DNA of 7,884 bases, taken from assembly GCA_030698645.1 (NCBI GenBank), contig JAUYMV010000178.1, positions 1 through 7,884 on the forward strand, given 5' to 3'. This DNA is from Mesorhizobium sp. Its GTDB lineage: Bacteria > Pseudomonadota > Alphaproteobacteria > Rhizobiales > Rhizobiaceae. The position numbers and the translations under genes were made by a program. Positions 1 to 6,101 of the stretch are shown in pieces (the first letter of the stretch is position 1; every line of letters begins with the position of its first letter). Below the pieces are notes generated by a model. The model did not search any database. It was not told the origin of the DNA and was given only the letters and a program-made list of their open reading frames with translations.

Positions 1-797
1 AATTCGGGCGTGAAGCCGGACTTCAGATATTCCGCGATGTCGGCCTGCGACCATTTTCCGGCATCGGCGCCCTCGGGCGTGATGTTGGGCACGATGCCGT
101 CGCCTTCGGCGGCGGGCGCGCCCGCCAGCCACTCGGCCTTCCTGATCCCGCCCGACAGGTCGCGCGATGTGTGGCACTCGCCGCAATGGCCCGGCCCCTC
201 GACCAGGTACTGGCCGGCCAGCACCTCATCCGGAGCGCCGGCGAGCGCCAGCACCGGGTCGGGCGATAGATGCAGCAGCTTCCACAGGCCGATGCCGCGA
301 GTGACATTGAATGGAAACCCGATGTCGCTGTCCGGCGCGCGGCCGGCGACCGACGGCAGCGTCTGCATGAAGGCGTGCAGGTCGGCGATGTCGGAAAGCT
401 TCATCCGGGCATAGGACGCATAGGGAAAGGCCGGATAGTAGTGCCGGCCGTCCGGCGACACGCCGCGCTGCATGGCGTTGGCGAGATCGGCCAGCGACCA
501 GCCGCCGATCCCGTCCGTCGCGTGTTGGGAAATGTTCGGCGCGACGAAAGTGCCGAAATCGGTCTTCAGCGCGAGGCCGCCGGCGAGTTCGAGCAACTGG
601 TCGCCCTGCGATTTCGGACGGGCGTGGCACGAGCTGCAGCCGGCCGCCCAGAAGATGCGCTCGCCGCGCGTCGCGTCGCCGGGCGCAAGCGCCGCGATCT
701 CAGCCTCCGGCAGCCGCTCCGGCGCCGTCAGGAGCCAGAAGCCGGCGCCGCCGACGAGTGCCGCCAGCAACGCGGCGAGAGCGAGTTTCCTGAGCAT
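1..797 (-). CDS. Diheme c-type cytochrome, C-terminus cut by window edge
   Basis: Reading leftward from ATG at 797, an open frame of 265 codons runs off the left edge, so the C-terminus is missing. Residues 1-22 are a hydrophobic signal or anchor segment (MLRKLALAALLAAL...), which points to an exported or periplasmically anchored protein. Two haem c attachment motifs are visible: CSSCH at residues 54-58 and CGECH at 205-209. M132, in a YASYARM context, is the likely sixth ligand of the first haem; the second ligand would lie beyond the edge. The spacing resembles the diheme or cytochrome subunits of membrane alcohol/gluconate dehydrogenases (COG2010 type), which pass electrons from a periplasmic dehydrogenase to the respiratory chain, but no dehydrogenase gene is visible here. 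A GGAG five bases before the ATG and a 23-bp gap from the upstream c556 gene argue for one operon. The electron donor and acceptor are unknown. Confidence 0.9.
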   Translation of the reverse strand, partial: MLRKLALAALLAALVGGAGFWLLTAPERLPEAEIAALAPGDATRGERIFWAAGCSSCHARPKSQGDQLLELAGGLALKTDFGTFVAPNISQHATDGIGGWSLADLANAMQRGVSPDGRHYYPAFPYASYARMKLSDIADLHAFMQTLPSVAGRAPDSDIGFPFNVTRGIGLWKLLHLSPDPVLALAGAPDEVLAGQYLVEGPGHCGECHTSRDLSGGIRKAEWLAGAPAAEGDGIVPNITPEGADAGKWSQADIAEYLKSGFTPE

Positions 798-820
798 GGC
801 GCCTCCGTTGCGGGAGCATA

Positions 821-1264
821 TCATCCCCGCTTGAGACGGAACACCTCGTGGCAGCCGCCGCAGTTGGACGCGATGCCACCGAATACGGGGGCAAGAGCGG
901 CGGCGTCCTGCGGGTTGGCGGCGATCGCCGCCGCGATATCGGCCCGGTATTTTTCGTCTGCCGCGTGGAAGCCCGAAAAATCCTCCCAGATCTTTGGCGA
1001 GGCGGTCGTGTCGCCCATGTCAGATCCGGCCGGCCAGAGTACCTGCAGGTCGGCATCCGCGTTCGCGGCGAGGGCCTCCAGCGCGTCCATGACCTTGGAC
1101 GCGTCGTAGGGCTGCTCGCCCTTGACGATGGGCGACAGGCTGCCGAGCAGCCGACCACGCTCCTTCATCTGGGCTTCGCGAGCTTCCAGGGGATTGGCGG
1201 ATGCTGGGGAGAGGGCGGCGGCGAGGAGGGAAAGCGAGAGGACAAACGACTTCATGCGGTTCAT
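821..1264 (-). CDS. Cytochrome c556 (cytochrome c' family), copy 1
   Basis: This is a 147-residue periplasmic monohaem cytochrome of the cytochrome c'/c556 four-helix-bundle family (Pfam Cytochrom_C_2). Residues 1-23 are a Sec signal peptide ending in SPASA. The haem motif CGGCH sits at residues 135-139, close to the C-terminus as is typical of the family, followed by EVFRLKRG. M33 in AQMKERG occupies the place of the sixth haem ligand in low-spin c556 proteins; high-spin c' proteins lack it. I chose ATG 1264 because GGAG lies six bases upstream. ATG 1255 is also possible, and longer in-frame starts would put a non-signal extension in front of the signal peptide. The gene is paralogous to the one at 1503-1940, sharing the KERG, GDTTASPKIWED and NCGxCHEVFR blocks. 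It probably leads an operon with the diheme cytochrome. The exact redox partner is not known. Confidence 0.93.
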   Translation of the reverse strand: MNRMKSFVLSLSLLAAALSPASANPLEAREAQMKERGRLLGSLSPIVKGEQPYDASKVMDALEALAANADADLQVLWPAGSDMGDTTASPKIWEDFSGFHAADEKYRADIAAAIAANPQDAAALAPVFGGIASNCGGCHEVFRLKRG

Positions 1265-1348
1265 GCGATGCTCCGGTGCTGCCGGTCGGTCGGCCGGCGT
1301 CGGCAAGAGTGTTGGCGCAAAACGCGCCGAGGCGCGCTTCAACAAAGG

Positions 1349-1362
1349 TCACGCTTGCGTGA
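1349..1362. promoter_or_regulatory. Palindrome upstream of c556 copy 1, possible operator
   Basis: TCACGC-TT-GCGTGA is a perfect 6+6 inverted repeat with a two-base centre, located 85-98 bases before the c556 copy 1 start. A third TCACGC half-site follows at 1381-1386. The size and symmetry suit a dimeric regulator. I do not recognise the motif as FNR/FixK (TTGAT-N4-ATCAA) or Crp. Its function is an inference. Confidence 0.35.
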
Positions 1363-1436
1363 TGCCGGCGCGCGAGAGCGTCACGCGCGAATCCATCGGC
1401 GCCGGCTGTCGCTCGACAAGCCGAACCGAAACGGCA

Positions 1437-1464
1437 ACGCGCCGGCGATGCCCCGCCGGCGCGT
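1437..1464 (-). terminator. Hairpin between the two c556 genes, probable terminator
   Basis: A perfect 11-bp stem (ACGCGCCGGCG paired with CGCCGGCGCGT) closes a six-base loop. It lies 38 bases beyond the stop of the upstream c556 gene. No U-run follows on the minus strand, only GTTTCGGTT-like sequence, so intrinsic termination would be imperfect. Separate transcription of the two cytochrome genes is therefore likely but not proved. Confidence 0.5.
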
Positions 1465-1502
1465 CCCATTCAGGCCTCTTCGGCAATCCGAGCGGGCGGG
1501 CT

Positions 1503-1940
1503 TCAGCCCTTCTTCACGCGGAAGACCTCATGGCAGCTGCCGCAATTGGCCGTGACCTTGCCGAACTCGGCACGGAAGGCGTCGAGATCCGCCGGCTTGG
1601 CCGCGTCGGCCGCGGTGACCTCCGCCTTGTATTTGTCGACCGCCGCCTTGAAGCCCGCCATGTCCTCCCAGATTTTCGGCGACGCGGTCGTGTCGCCGGT
1701 CTCGCTGCCCGCCGGGAAGAGCGCATCGACATTGTAGGCGTCGGCATTGACCTTGAGAGCGGCGAACACTTCGGCGACCTTGGCCGAGTCAAAGGGCTGC
1801 TCGCCCTTGGCGATCGGGGCCAGGCTGCCGACGAGGCCGCCGCGTTCCTTCATGGCCGCCTTGCGGTCGGCGATCGGATCGGCCGAGGCCGCGGACATCG
1901 CCATCGCAAGAATGGATACGGATAGAATGAGTGACCTCAT
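1503..1940 (-). CDS. Cytochrome c556 (cytochrome c' family), copy 2
   Basis: This gene encodes a 145-residue periplasmic monohaem cytochrome of the cytochrome c'/c556 family. A Sec signal peptide ends with ASA at residue 20, so the mature protein starts at DPIADRK. M30 in AAMKERGG is the likely axial Met and CGSCH at residues 133-137 binds haem c, followed by EVFRVKKG. Length and layout match the family. It is a tandem paralogue of the downstream gene, and conserved blocks are recognisable at the DNA level (for example around 990-1015 against 1665-1695). A GGGAG lies nine bases before the ATG. Family members are electron carriers, and some c' proteins bind NO, but the Met ligand makes a low-spin electron carrier more likely here. 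The upstream region carries a hairpin (GGGACG-GAT-CGTCCC, 1965-1979) and a possible EcfG-type promoter. Confidence 0.95.
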   Translation of the reverse strand: MRSLILSVSILAMAMSAASADPIADRKAAMKERGGLVGSLAPIAKGEQPFDSAKVAEVFAALKVNADAYNVDALFPAGSETGDTTASPKIWEDMAGFKAAVDKYKAEVTAADAAKPADLDAFRAEFGKVTANCGSCHEVFRVKKG

Positions 1941-1987
1941 GTGGCTGGCTCCCAGGCTGCTGACGGGACGGATCGTCCCCTGTGGTC

Positions 1988-2012
1988 AACGCCAAGAATG
2001 CCCGCAAATTCC
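1988..2012 (-). promoter_or_regulatory. Possible EcfG-type (general stress) promoter for c556 copy 2
   Basis: On the minus strand GGAAT is followed by 16 bases and then CGTT, ending 47 bases before the ATG. The alphaproteobacterial EcfG consensus is GGAAC-N16/17-CGTT, so there is one mismatch, in the last base of the -35 element. A match this short can arise by chance. Confidence 0.25.
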
Positions 2013-2117
2013 GTAGCGTCGCCTGCCCCCGGGTACACATTGTCGTGATGATGCGATGCGGCGGCTCGAAAGGTCGCCGCGGGAGCCACGCGAGTTGCCC
2101 GCGAGACGAGGCGGGAA

Positions 2118-2152
2118 GCCCGGACCCCGGCCGCTACTGGCAGGGTCCGGGC
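2118..2152 (-). terminator. Terminator-like hairpin after sodB
   Basis: A perfect 10-bp stem (GCCCGGACCC with GGGTCCGGGC) closes a 15-base loop. It starts nine bases beyond the superoxide dismutase stop and is followed on the minus strand by TTCCCGCC. The lack of a long U-run is common in GC-rich alphaproteobacteria. Position, strength and orientation suit termination of sodB. Confidence 0.6.
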
Positions 2153-2161
2153 GGATCGGCC

Positions 2162-2758
2162 TTACGCCTTCTCGTACATTTCGAGCACGTAATCCCAGTT
2201 GATCAGGCTGTCGACGAAGGCTTCCAGATATTTCGGCCGCGCGTTGCGGTAGTCGATGTAATAGGAATGCTCCCAGACGTCGACGCCGAGGATCGGCGAG
2301 GCGCCGTGCACCAGCGGGTTCTCGCCGTTCGGCGTCTTGGAAATCTCCAGCTTGCCGTCCTTGACCGAAACCCAGGCCCAGCCCGAACCGAACTGCGTCG
2401 TGCCGGCGGCGATGAAGTCCGCCTTGAACTTGTCGTAGCCGCCGAGATCCTTGTCGATCGCGGCCTGCAGCTTGCCCGGCAGCTTGCTGCCGCCGCCGCC
2501 CTTCTTCATCCACTTCCAGAAATGGATGTGGTTGTAGTGCTGCGCCGCATTGTTGAAGAGGCCGGGGATCTTGCCGAACGAGGCCTTGACGACCTCTTCG
2601 ACCGACTTGCCTTCCATGCCGTTTTCCGCGGCCAGCTTGTTGCCGTTGTCGACATAGGCCTTGTGGTGCTTGTCGTGGTGGTATTCGAGCGTCTCCTTCG
2701 ACATGAACGGCTGCAGGGCCTCGTAGTCGTAGGGCAGTGCGGGCAATTCGAAAGCCAT
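2162..2758 (-). CDS. sodB: Superoxide dismutase, Fe-type (Fe/Mn family)
   Basis: The 198-residue protein converts superoxide to hydrogen peroxide and oxygen in the cytoplasm; it has no signal peptide. The N-terminus MAFELPALPYDYEAL aligns closely with E. coli SodB. The four metal ligands are all in place: H27 (EYHHDKHH), H77 (HYNHIHFW), D160 and H164 (DVWEHSYYIDY). Q73 in NNAAQ sits at the Fe-type second-sphere glutamine position; Mn enzymes usually have Gly-Gly there and place the Gln later in the chain. Iron use is therefore likely, though rhizobial relatives can be cambialistic. Length is normal for the family. The start at 2758 is supported by AAGGAG seven bases upstream; the longer in-frame start would add a basic non-homologous extension. 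Hairpins on both sides suggest a monocistronic transcript. Confidence 0.97.
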   Translation of the reverse strand: MAFELPALPYDYEALQPFMSKETLEYHHDKHHKAYVDNGNKLAAENGMEGKSVEEVVKASFGKIPGLFNNAAQHYNHIHFWKWMKKGGGGSKLPGKLQAAIDKDLGGYDKFKADFIAAGTTQFGSGWAWVSVKDGKLEISKTPNGENPLVHGASPILGVDVWEHSYYIDYRNARPKYLEAFVDSLINWDYVLEMYEKA

Positions 2759-2855
2759 GGTCAATCTCCTTCTTTGAAACGAAATGGCGCGCCGGTCGCG
2801 GAGCTTCGGTTGCTGGCGATTCCGCCTCGGCGGCATGCACCCTATCTAGGGCTTC

Positions 2856-2880
2856 GCCCCGCCGATGGAAACGCCGGGGC
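2856..2880 (-). terminator. Terminator-like hairpin after the aminotransferase gene
   Basis: GCCCCGGCG pairs with CGGCGGGGC (8 of 9 pairs, one G-G mismatch) around a seven-base loop, seven bases past the aminotransferase stop. A second small hairpin (CCCTA-GA-TAGGG, 2840-2851) follows directly. There is no U-run. This separates the aminotransferase from sodB. Confidence 0.5.
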
Positions 2881-2887
2881 GCACGAT

Positions 2888-3766
2888 TCAGGCCGGTTTC
2901 GTGGAATGCGCCCAATCCCAGTAGAGCTTGCGCGCCTTCTTGGCGACCGGGCCGGGCTGCAGGTCGCGCTCCTCGATGCGGATCACCGGCACGACCTTGG
3001 AATGGTTGCCGGTCGAGAAGATCTCGTCGGCGTCGGTGAAGTCGCGCACGGTCAGCGCCTTCTGAATCGTCTGGATGCCCTCTCCGGCGAGCAGCGAGAT
3101 GATCCGCGACCGCGTGATGCCCGACAGGAAGGTGCCGTTCTCGGCCGGGGTGAAGACCTGGCCGTCCTTGACCATGAAGATGTTGGACGATCCGGTCTCC
3201 GCCACGTTGCCCAGCATGTCCAGCACCAGCGCATTGTCGAAGCCGCGCATCTTGGCCTCGATGATGGCGCGGCCATTGTTCGGATAGAGGCAGCCGGCCT
3301 TGGCGTTGGTCGGCATCGTCTCGATGGTCGGGCGGCGGAAGGGCGACACGCTGACCGAGAAGCCGGACGGCGCGATCATCGGCGATTCGTAGAGGCAGAG
3401 GCAGAAGCGGGTCGATTCCGGATCGGCCGGCACGCCCATGTAGCCGCCATGCTCCGCCCAGTACATCGGGCGGATGTAGACCGCGGTCTTGCCGTCGAAC
3501 TTCTTCAGCCCGTCCAGCGTCAGCCCGACGATGGCGTCGGCGCTCATCGTCGGCTTCATGCCGAGATTGGTCGCCGAGCGGTTGACGCGCTGGCAGTGCA
3601 GGTCGAGGTCGGGCGATACCCCCTCGAACCAGCGCGCGCCGTCGAAGACGCTGGAGCCGAGCCACATGGCATGGCTGCGCGGTCCGAGGATGGCGATGTT
3701 GCCCTCGTGCCAGTCGCCGTCGAGATAGGTCCAGGTCTTGGATTGCGCTTTCGTATCGACAGACAT
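2888..3766 (-). CDS. Fold-type IV PLP aminotransferase, branched-chain-type (IlvE-like)
   Basis: This is a 292-residue class IV (D-amino acid/branched-chain) PLP aminotransferase. The family moves the amino group between Leu/Ile/Val and 2-oxoglutarate in the cytoplasm. K156 in TNAKAG is the PLP-binding lysine, E190 in NVAETGSSNIF is the pyridine-N contact, and FLSGITR at 213-219 is the phosphate-binding region. Y97 and R99 in VYIRP match E. coli IlvE Y95 and R97. Two substrate-pocket sites differ: E. coli Y31 is L36 here (HAMWLG), and the carboxylate-binding turn GTAAE is GNHSK (253-257). Substrate specificity could therefore differ from a textbook IlvE, and related fold-type IV amine transaminases are an alternative. 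ATG 3766 was chosen because GGGAAG lies upstream and homology begins there; the longer frame to 3916 would add an unrelated 50-residue extension that overlaps the divergent promoter region. Confidence 0.88.
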   Translation of the reverse strand: MSVDTKAQSKTWTYLDGDWHEGNIAILGPRSHAMWLGSSVFDGARWFEGVSPDLDLHCQRVNRSATNLGMKPTMSADAIVGLTLDGLKKFDGKTAVYIRPMYWAEHGGYMGVPADPESTRFCLCLYESPMIAPSGFSVSVSPFRRPTIETMPTNAKAGCLYPNNGRAIIEAKMRGFDNALVLDMLGNVAETGSSNIFMVKDGQVFTPAENGTFLSGITRSRIISLLAGEGIQTIQKALTVRDFTDADEIFSTGNHSKVVPVIRIEERDLQPGPVAKKARKLYWDWAHSTKPA

Positions 3767-3864
3767 GTTCGTTCTTCCCGGGTGGTTTTCGCGGGCATGG
3801 ATAGCCCGTCGGGCCGCCGCGTCAATCGCCTGGTTCGTCAAATCGGCTGCGCCAGGCGGCAAAG

Positions 3865-3893
3865 CTTGACCGGGCGGCGGCGTTGCGGTCAAG
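3865..3893. promoter_or_regulatory. Inverted repeat between divergent genes
   Basis: CTTGACC and GGTCAAG form a perfect 7-bp inverted repeat separated by 15 bases in the 154-bp gap between the divergent aminotransferase and dehalogenase genes. CTTGAC is also the typical alphaproteobacterial -35 sequence, so the repeat could be two divergent -35 boxes or an operator. I see no good -10 (CTATAT-like) at 17 bases on either strand. Confidence 0.3.
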
Positions 3894-3920
3894 TCGCGGC
3901 ACATTTCACGAGACAAGCCA

Positions 3921-4583
3921 ATGCGTTACTCGGCCTTCGTATTCGACGCCTACGGCACGCTGTTCGACGTGCACGCGGCGGTGCGCCGCCACGCCGCGGA
4001 GATCGGGCCGGACGGCCAGCTCCTGTCGGAGATCTGGCGCGCCAAGCAGCTCGAATATTCCTGGACCCGCTCGCTGATGGGCGCCTATCTGGACTTCTGG
4101 AAGCTGACCGAGCAGGCGCTCGACTACGCCTTCCGCAAGGTGCCGTCGGCCGATCCGAAGTTCCGCGACCGGCTGCTCGACGCCTACTGGCGGCTCGACT
4201 GCTATCCCGAGGTGCCTTCCGTCCTCAAGGCGCTGAAGGCCGAGGGCGCGCGCATCGCGATCCTCTCCAACGGCTCGCCGGCCATGCTCGCATCGGCGGT
4301 CCGCTCGGCCGCGCTCGACCGCGTCGTCGACGACATCTTCTCCGTCGACCAGGTCGGGCGCTTCAAGACGGACCCCGCCGTCTACGACCTCGTCACCACC
4401 GCCTGGCGGCTCTATCCGGCCAAGATCTCGTTCCAGTCGTCGAACCGCTGGGATGCGGCGGGCGCGCGCCATTTCGGCTACCGCACGGTGTGGATCAACC
4501 GGCACGGCCAGCCCGATGAGTATCTCGACCTTTCGCCGGAACTCATCCTGCCGTCGCTGGACGGTCTCGTCGCCGCGAGCTGA
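3921..4583 (+). CDS. L-2-haloacid dehalogenase (HAD superfamily, type II)
   Basis: The 220-residue cytoplasmic HAD hydrolase is predicted to hydrolyse L-2-haloalkanoic acids to D-2-hydroxyalkanoic acids (EC 3.8.1.2). The catalytic set of the L-DEX family is complete: nucleophile D9 and T13 in FDAYGTLFD, R40 and the KQLEYSW motif (42-48), S116-N117 in LSNGSP, K149 in FKTDP, Y155, and S173, N175 and D178 in SSNRWDAAG. The cap helices lie between residues 16 and 95. Length is normal (about 220-230). The RBS is weak (GAG, eight bases before the ATG). The gene stands alone, divergent from the aminotransferase. Many chromosomal homologues are annotated as dehalogenases without a known physiological substrate, so the family call is firm but the in vivo substrate is not. 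Confidence 0.93.
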   Translation: MRYSAFVFDAYGTLFDVHAAVRRHAAEIGPDGQLLSEIWRAKQLEYSWTRSLMGAYLDFWKLTEQALDYAFRKVPSADPKFRDRLLDAYWRLDCYPEVPSVLKALKAEGARIAILSNGSPAMLASAVRSAALDRVVDDIFSVDQVGRFKTDPAVYDLVTTAWRLYPAKISFQSSNRWDAAGARHFGYRTVWINRHGQPDEYLDLSPELILPSLDGLVAAS

Positions 4584-4757
4584 CCGCGCGGCCCGTTCTG
4601 TGGCCGATGTGCAACAGCGCGGGCGCGCCATCCCGTCGCCATTCTTTACCCACCCTTAAGCCGGATTTGACACGCCTAACGGGGCCAAGGCGGACGCGTC
4701 ACCGGGGGCGATGCGATCCGCGATTTGCTTTCTTGAGTTCAAGGATTTCCAGCCAGC

Positions 4758-5492
4758 ATGACCGCCACCCGCATCGTCTCCGCCACCCTCTCCCGCCGCA
4801 GCTTCCTGGCAACCTCCGCCGCCACCGGCGCGCTTGCGCTGTCGGGCTGCGCAAGCCTCGACCGTGGCGGCTCCTTCCAGGAGGCGCCGGGCGCCCGGCC
4901 GCAATTCGGCGTCGACCCGGCCTTCGCCGCCTATGCCGAGATGTATGGCGCGCGCATCGACGAGGGCTACGAGGTCCCCGCCATCCCGATCGACAAGGTC
5001 GACCGCCGCAACTACCGCCAGATCGTCAGCGATCCGACCGGCGAGCGGCCGGGCACCATCGTCGTCGATACGTCGAACCATTTCCTCTATTTCGTGCGCG
5101 AGGGCGGCGAGGCGATCCGCTACGGCGTCGGCCTCGGTCGCGAGGGCTTTGCCTGGTCCGGCCGCGCCGTCGTCCAGTGGAAGCGCAAATGGCCGACCTG
5201 GACGCCGCCGACCGAAATGATCAAGCGCCAGCCGGAACTCGAAAAGTATTCGGCCGCCAATGGCGGCATGCAGCCCGGCCTCGACAATCCGCTCGGCGCC
5301 CGTGCGCTCTACATCTTCCAGAACAAGGAAGACACGCTCTACCGTATCCACGGCTCGCCGGAATGGTGGACGATCGGCAAGTCGGTGTCGTCCGGCTGCG
5401 TGCGCATGATGAACCAGGACGTCATGGACCTCTACGACCGGGTGCCAAACAAGACGCCGATTTTGGTGACGTCGGGGCTGGCGGTGTCGTGA
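4758..5492 (+). CDS. Tat-exported L,D-transpeptidase lipoprotein (YkuD domain)
   Basis: This is a 244-residue L,D-transpeptidase of the ErfK/YbiS/YkuD family, which makes 3-3 peptidoglycan cross-links or attaches proteins to peptidoglycan in the periplasm. The N-terminus has a twin-arginine motif (SRRSFLA, 12-18), a hydrophobic stretch and a lipobox LSGC with C31 as the lipidated residue. The YkuD domain covers roughly residues 98-238. The catalytic motif is present as H199 (IHGSPEWW) and C214 in SVSSGCVRM. The residue usually given as His in [S/T]HGC is Ser212 here, a variant I believe also occurs in related alphaproteobacterial proteins. The RBS is weak (AGGA about 12 bases upstream), but no other start keeps the signal peptide. 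It is preceded by a 174-bp gap, so it probably has its own promoter. Confidence 0.93.
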   Translation: MTATRIVSATLSRRSFLATSAATGALALSGCASLDRGGSFQEAPGARPQFGVDPAFAAYAEMYGARIDEGYEVPAIPIDKVDRRNYRQIVSDPTGERPGTIVVDTSNHFLYFVREGGEAIRYGVGLGREGFAWSGRAVVQWKRKWPTWTPPTEMIKRQPELEKYSAANGGMQPGLDNPLGARALYIFQNKEDTLYRIHGSPEWWTIGKSVSSGCVRMMNQDVMDLYDRVPNKTPILVTSGLAVS

Positions 5493-5498
5493 GCCGCG

Positions 5499-5542
5499 GG
5501 TTCCAATAGTCTGGACGCGTTTCGCGCCGAACTGTTGGAACC
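5499..5542 (+). terminator. Long hairpin 6 bases after the YkuD gene stop
   Basis: GGTTCCAA pairs perfectly with TTGGAACC. The stem continues through a T-G wobble and AGT/ACT, then after a small internal mismatch through GG(A)CGCG/CGCGCC to a TTT loop, giving a 44-nt structure. No U-run follows, so it may be a factor-assisted terminator, an mRNA 3' stabiliser or a copy of a dispersed palindromic element. A second, weaker hairpin (GTTGC...GCAAC, 5546-5587) follows. Confidence 0.5.
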
Positions 5543-5685
5543 GGAGTTGCGCAGCCGGTGGCGCAGGCCCTACCGCTGGAATGCAACCGGGCGGCGCGCT
5601 CGGCTAAGGCCAGGGGGAGCCGGCGGCAGGTCCATCAGCTTGGACGCTGAAACAGAATGCCGTGATCCCGATTTCCGCAATCGAC

Positions 5686-5867
5686 CTACGGGAAAAGGTC
5701 GCCCGTCTTGGGGTTGACCTTCCGATGGCGGGCTCGGACGGCCTGGCCGATCCGGTGCGCGCGCGTCCCCCTCTTCGCGTGGCCGCGATGTAGAAGGTCG
5801 CGATGACGCCCACAGCTACCAGCAGCATTGCGGCCAGCGCCATCAGGTTCACCCATCCTGCCGACAT
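5686..5867 (-). pseudogene. Small one-TM membrane protein gene with apparent frameshift
   Basis: From ATG 5867 (GGGA seven bases upstream) the frame encodes MSAGWVNL, a TM helix at residues 8-28 and then IAATRRG. After the C5 run at 5767-5771 (G5 on the coding strand) the strongly coding-like frame switches. In the shifted frame 26 of 29 codons end in G or C and the protein ends KVNPKTGDLFP at a stop at 5686-5688. The unshifted frame has 20 of 29 and continues to 5604 with unnatural composition. Adding one G to the run would give a clean 60-residue protein. The gene begins 30 bp after the small upstream membrane gene and is probably its operon partner. No family is recognised. It could be a true pseudogene, a sequencing indel, or less likely programmed frameshifting. 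Confidence 0.6.
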
Positions 5868-5897
5868 TGCTCTTCCCTGCCTGGTCCAGCGATCGAT

Positions 5898-6101
5898 TCA
5901 ATAGCCAAGCCACGCAACGCCAAGAACGACCGCTCCAAAAATGACAATAAAAACAATTCCAAAAATCTTGAAAGCCCGGTTGTCGGCGTTGGACACGGCC
6001 TTTTCGTAGGCCGCATCGCCAAGTTCCTTGCGCGCGAGCCGCTCGTCGAGCATGCGTTTTGCGTCGCCTCCGTGCCGCATCTGCTTGTAGTAGCCAGACA
6101 T
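5898..6101 (-). CDS. Small membrane protein with SHOCT-like segment
   Basis: The gene encodes a 67-residue protein starting MSGYYKQMRHGG. Residues 14-36 (AKRMLDERLARKELGDAAYEKAV) resemble the short amphipathic SHOCT motif, in which an LxxRxxxGE-type helix is followed by an (E)YE helix. Residues 45-65 are a single transmembrane helix (FKIFGIVFIVIFGAVVLGVAW). The start is chosen at ATG 6101 because GGAG lies five bases upstream; the longer open frame to 6203 adds an Arg/Ser-rich stretch that is not membrane-protein-like. It sits 30 bp before the second small membrane gene. SHOCT segments are thought to mediate oligomerisation, so an inner-membrane oligomer is plausible, but no function can be assigned. 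Confidence 0.65.
   Translation of the reverse strand: MSGYYKQMRHGGDAKRMLDERLARKELGDAAYEKAVSNADNRAFKIFGIVFIVIFGAVVLGVAWLGY

Noticed and set aside
1982..4519. 845-codon open frame on the plus strand
   Set aside because: It lies antisense to sodB and the aminotransferase and then out of frame with the dehalogenase, all of which are clear homologues. Long antisense frames are an artefact of high GC content.
4667..4695. TTGACA at 4667-4672 as a -35 for the YkuD gene
   Set aside because: No acceptable -10 occurs 16-18 bases downstream (the sequence there is GCGGAC-like), so a promoter cannot be supported.
5604..5867. 87-residue unshifted reading of the small membrane gene
   Set aside because: The part after residue 33 has lower G/C at third positions and Arg/Ser/Pro-rich sequence, while the shifted frame looks coding. 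It is treated as a frameshifted gene instead.
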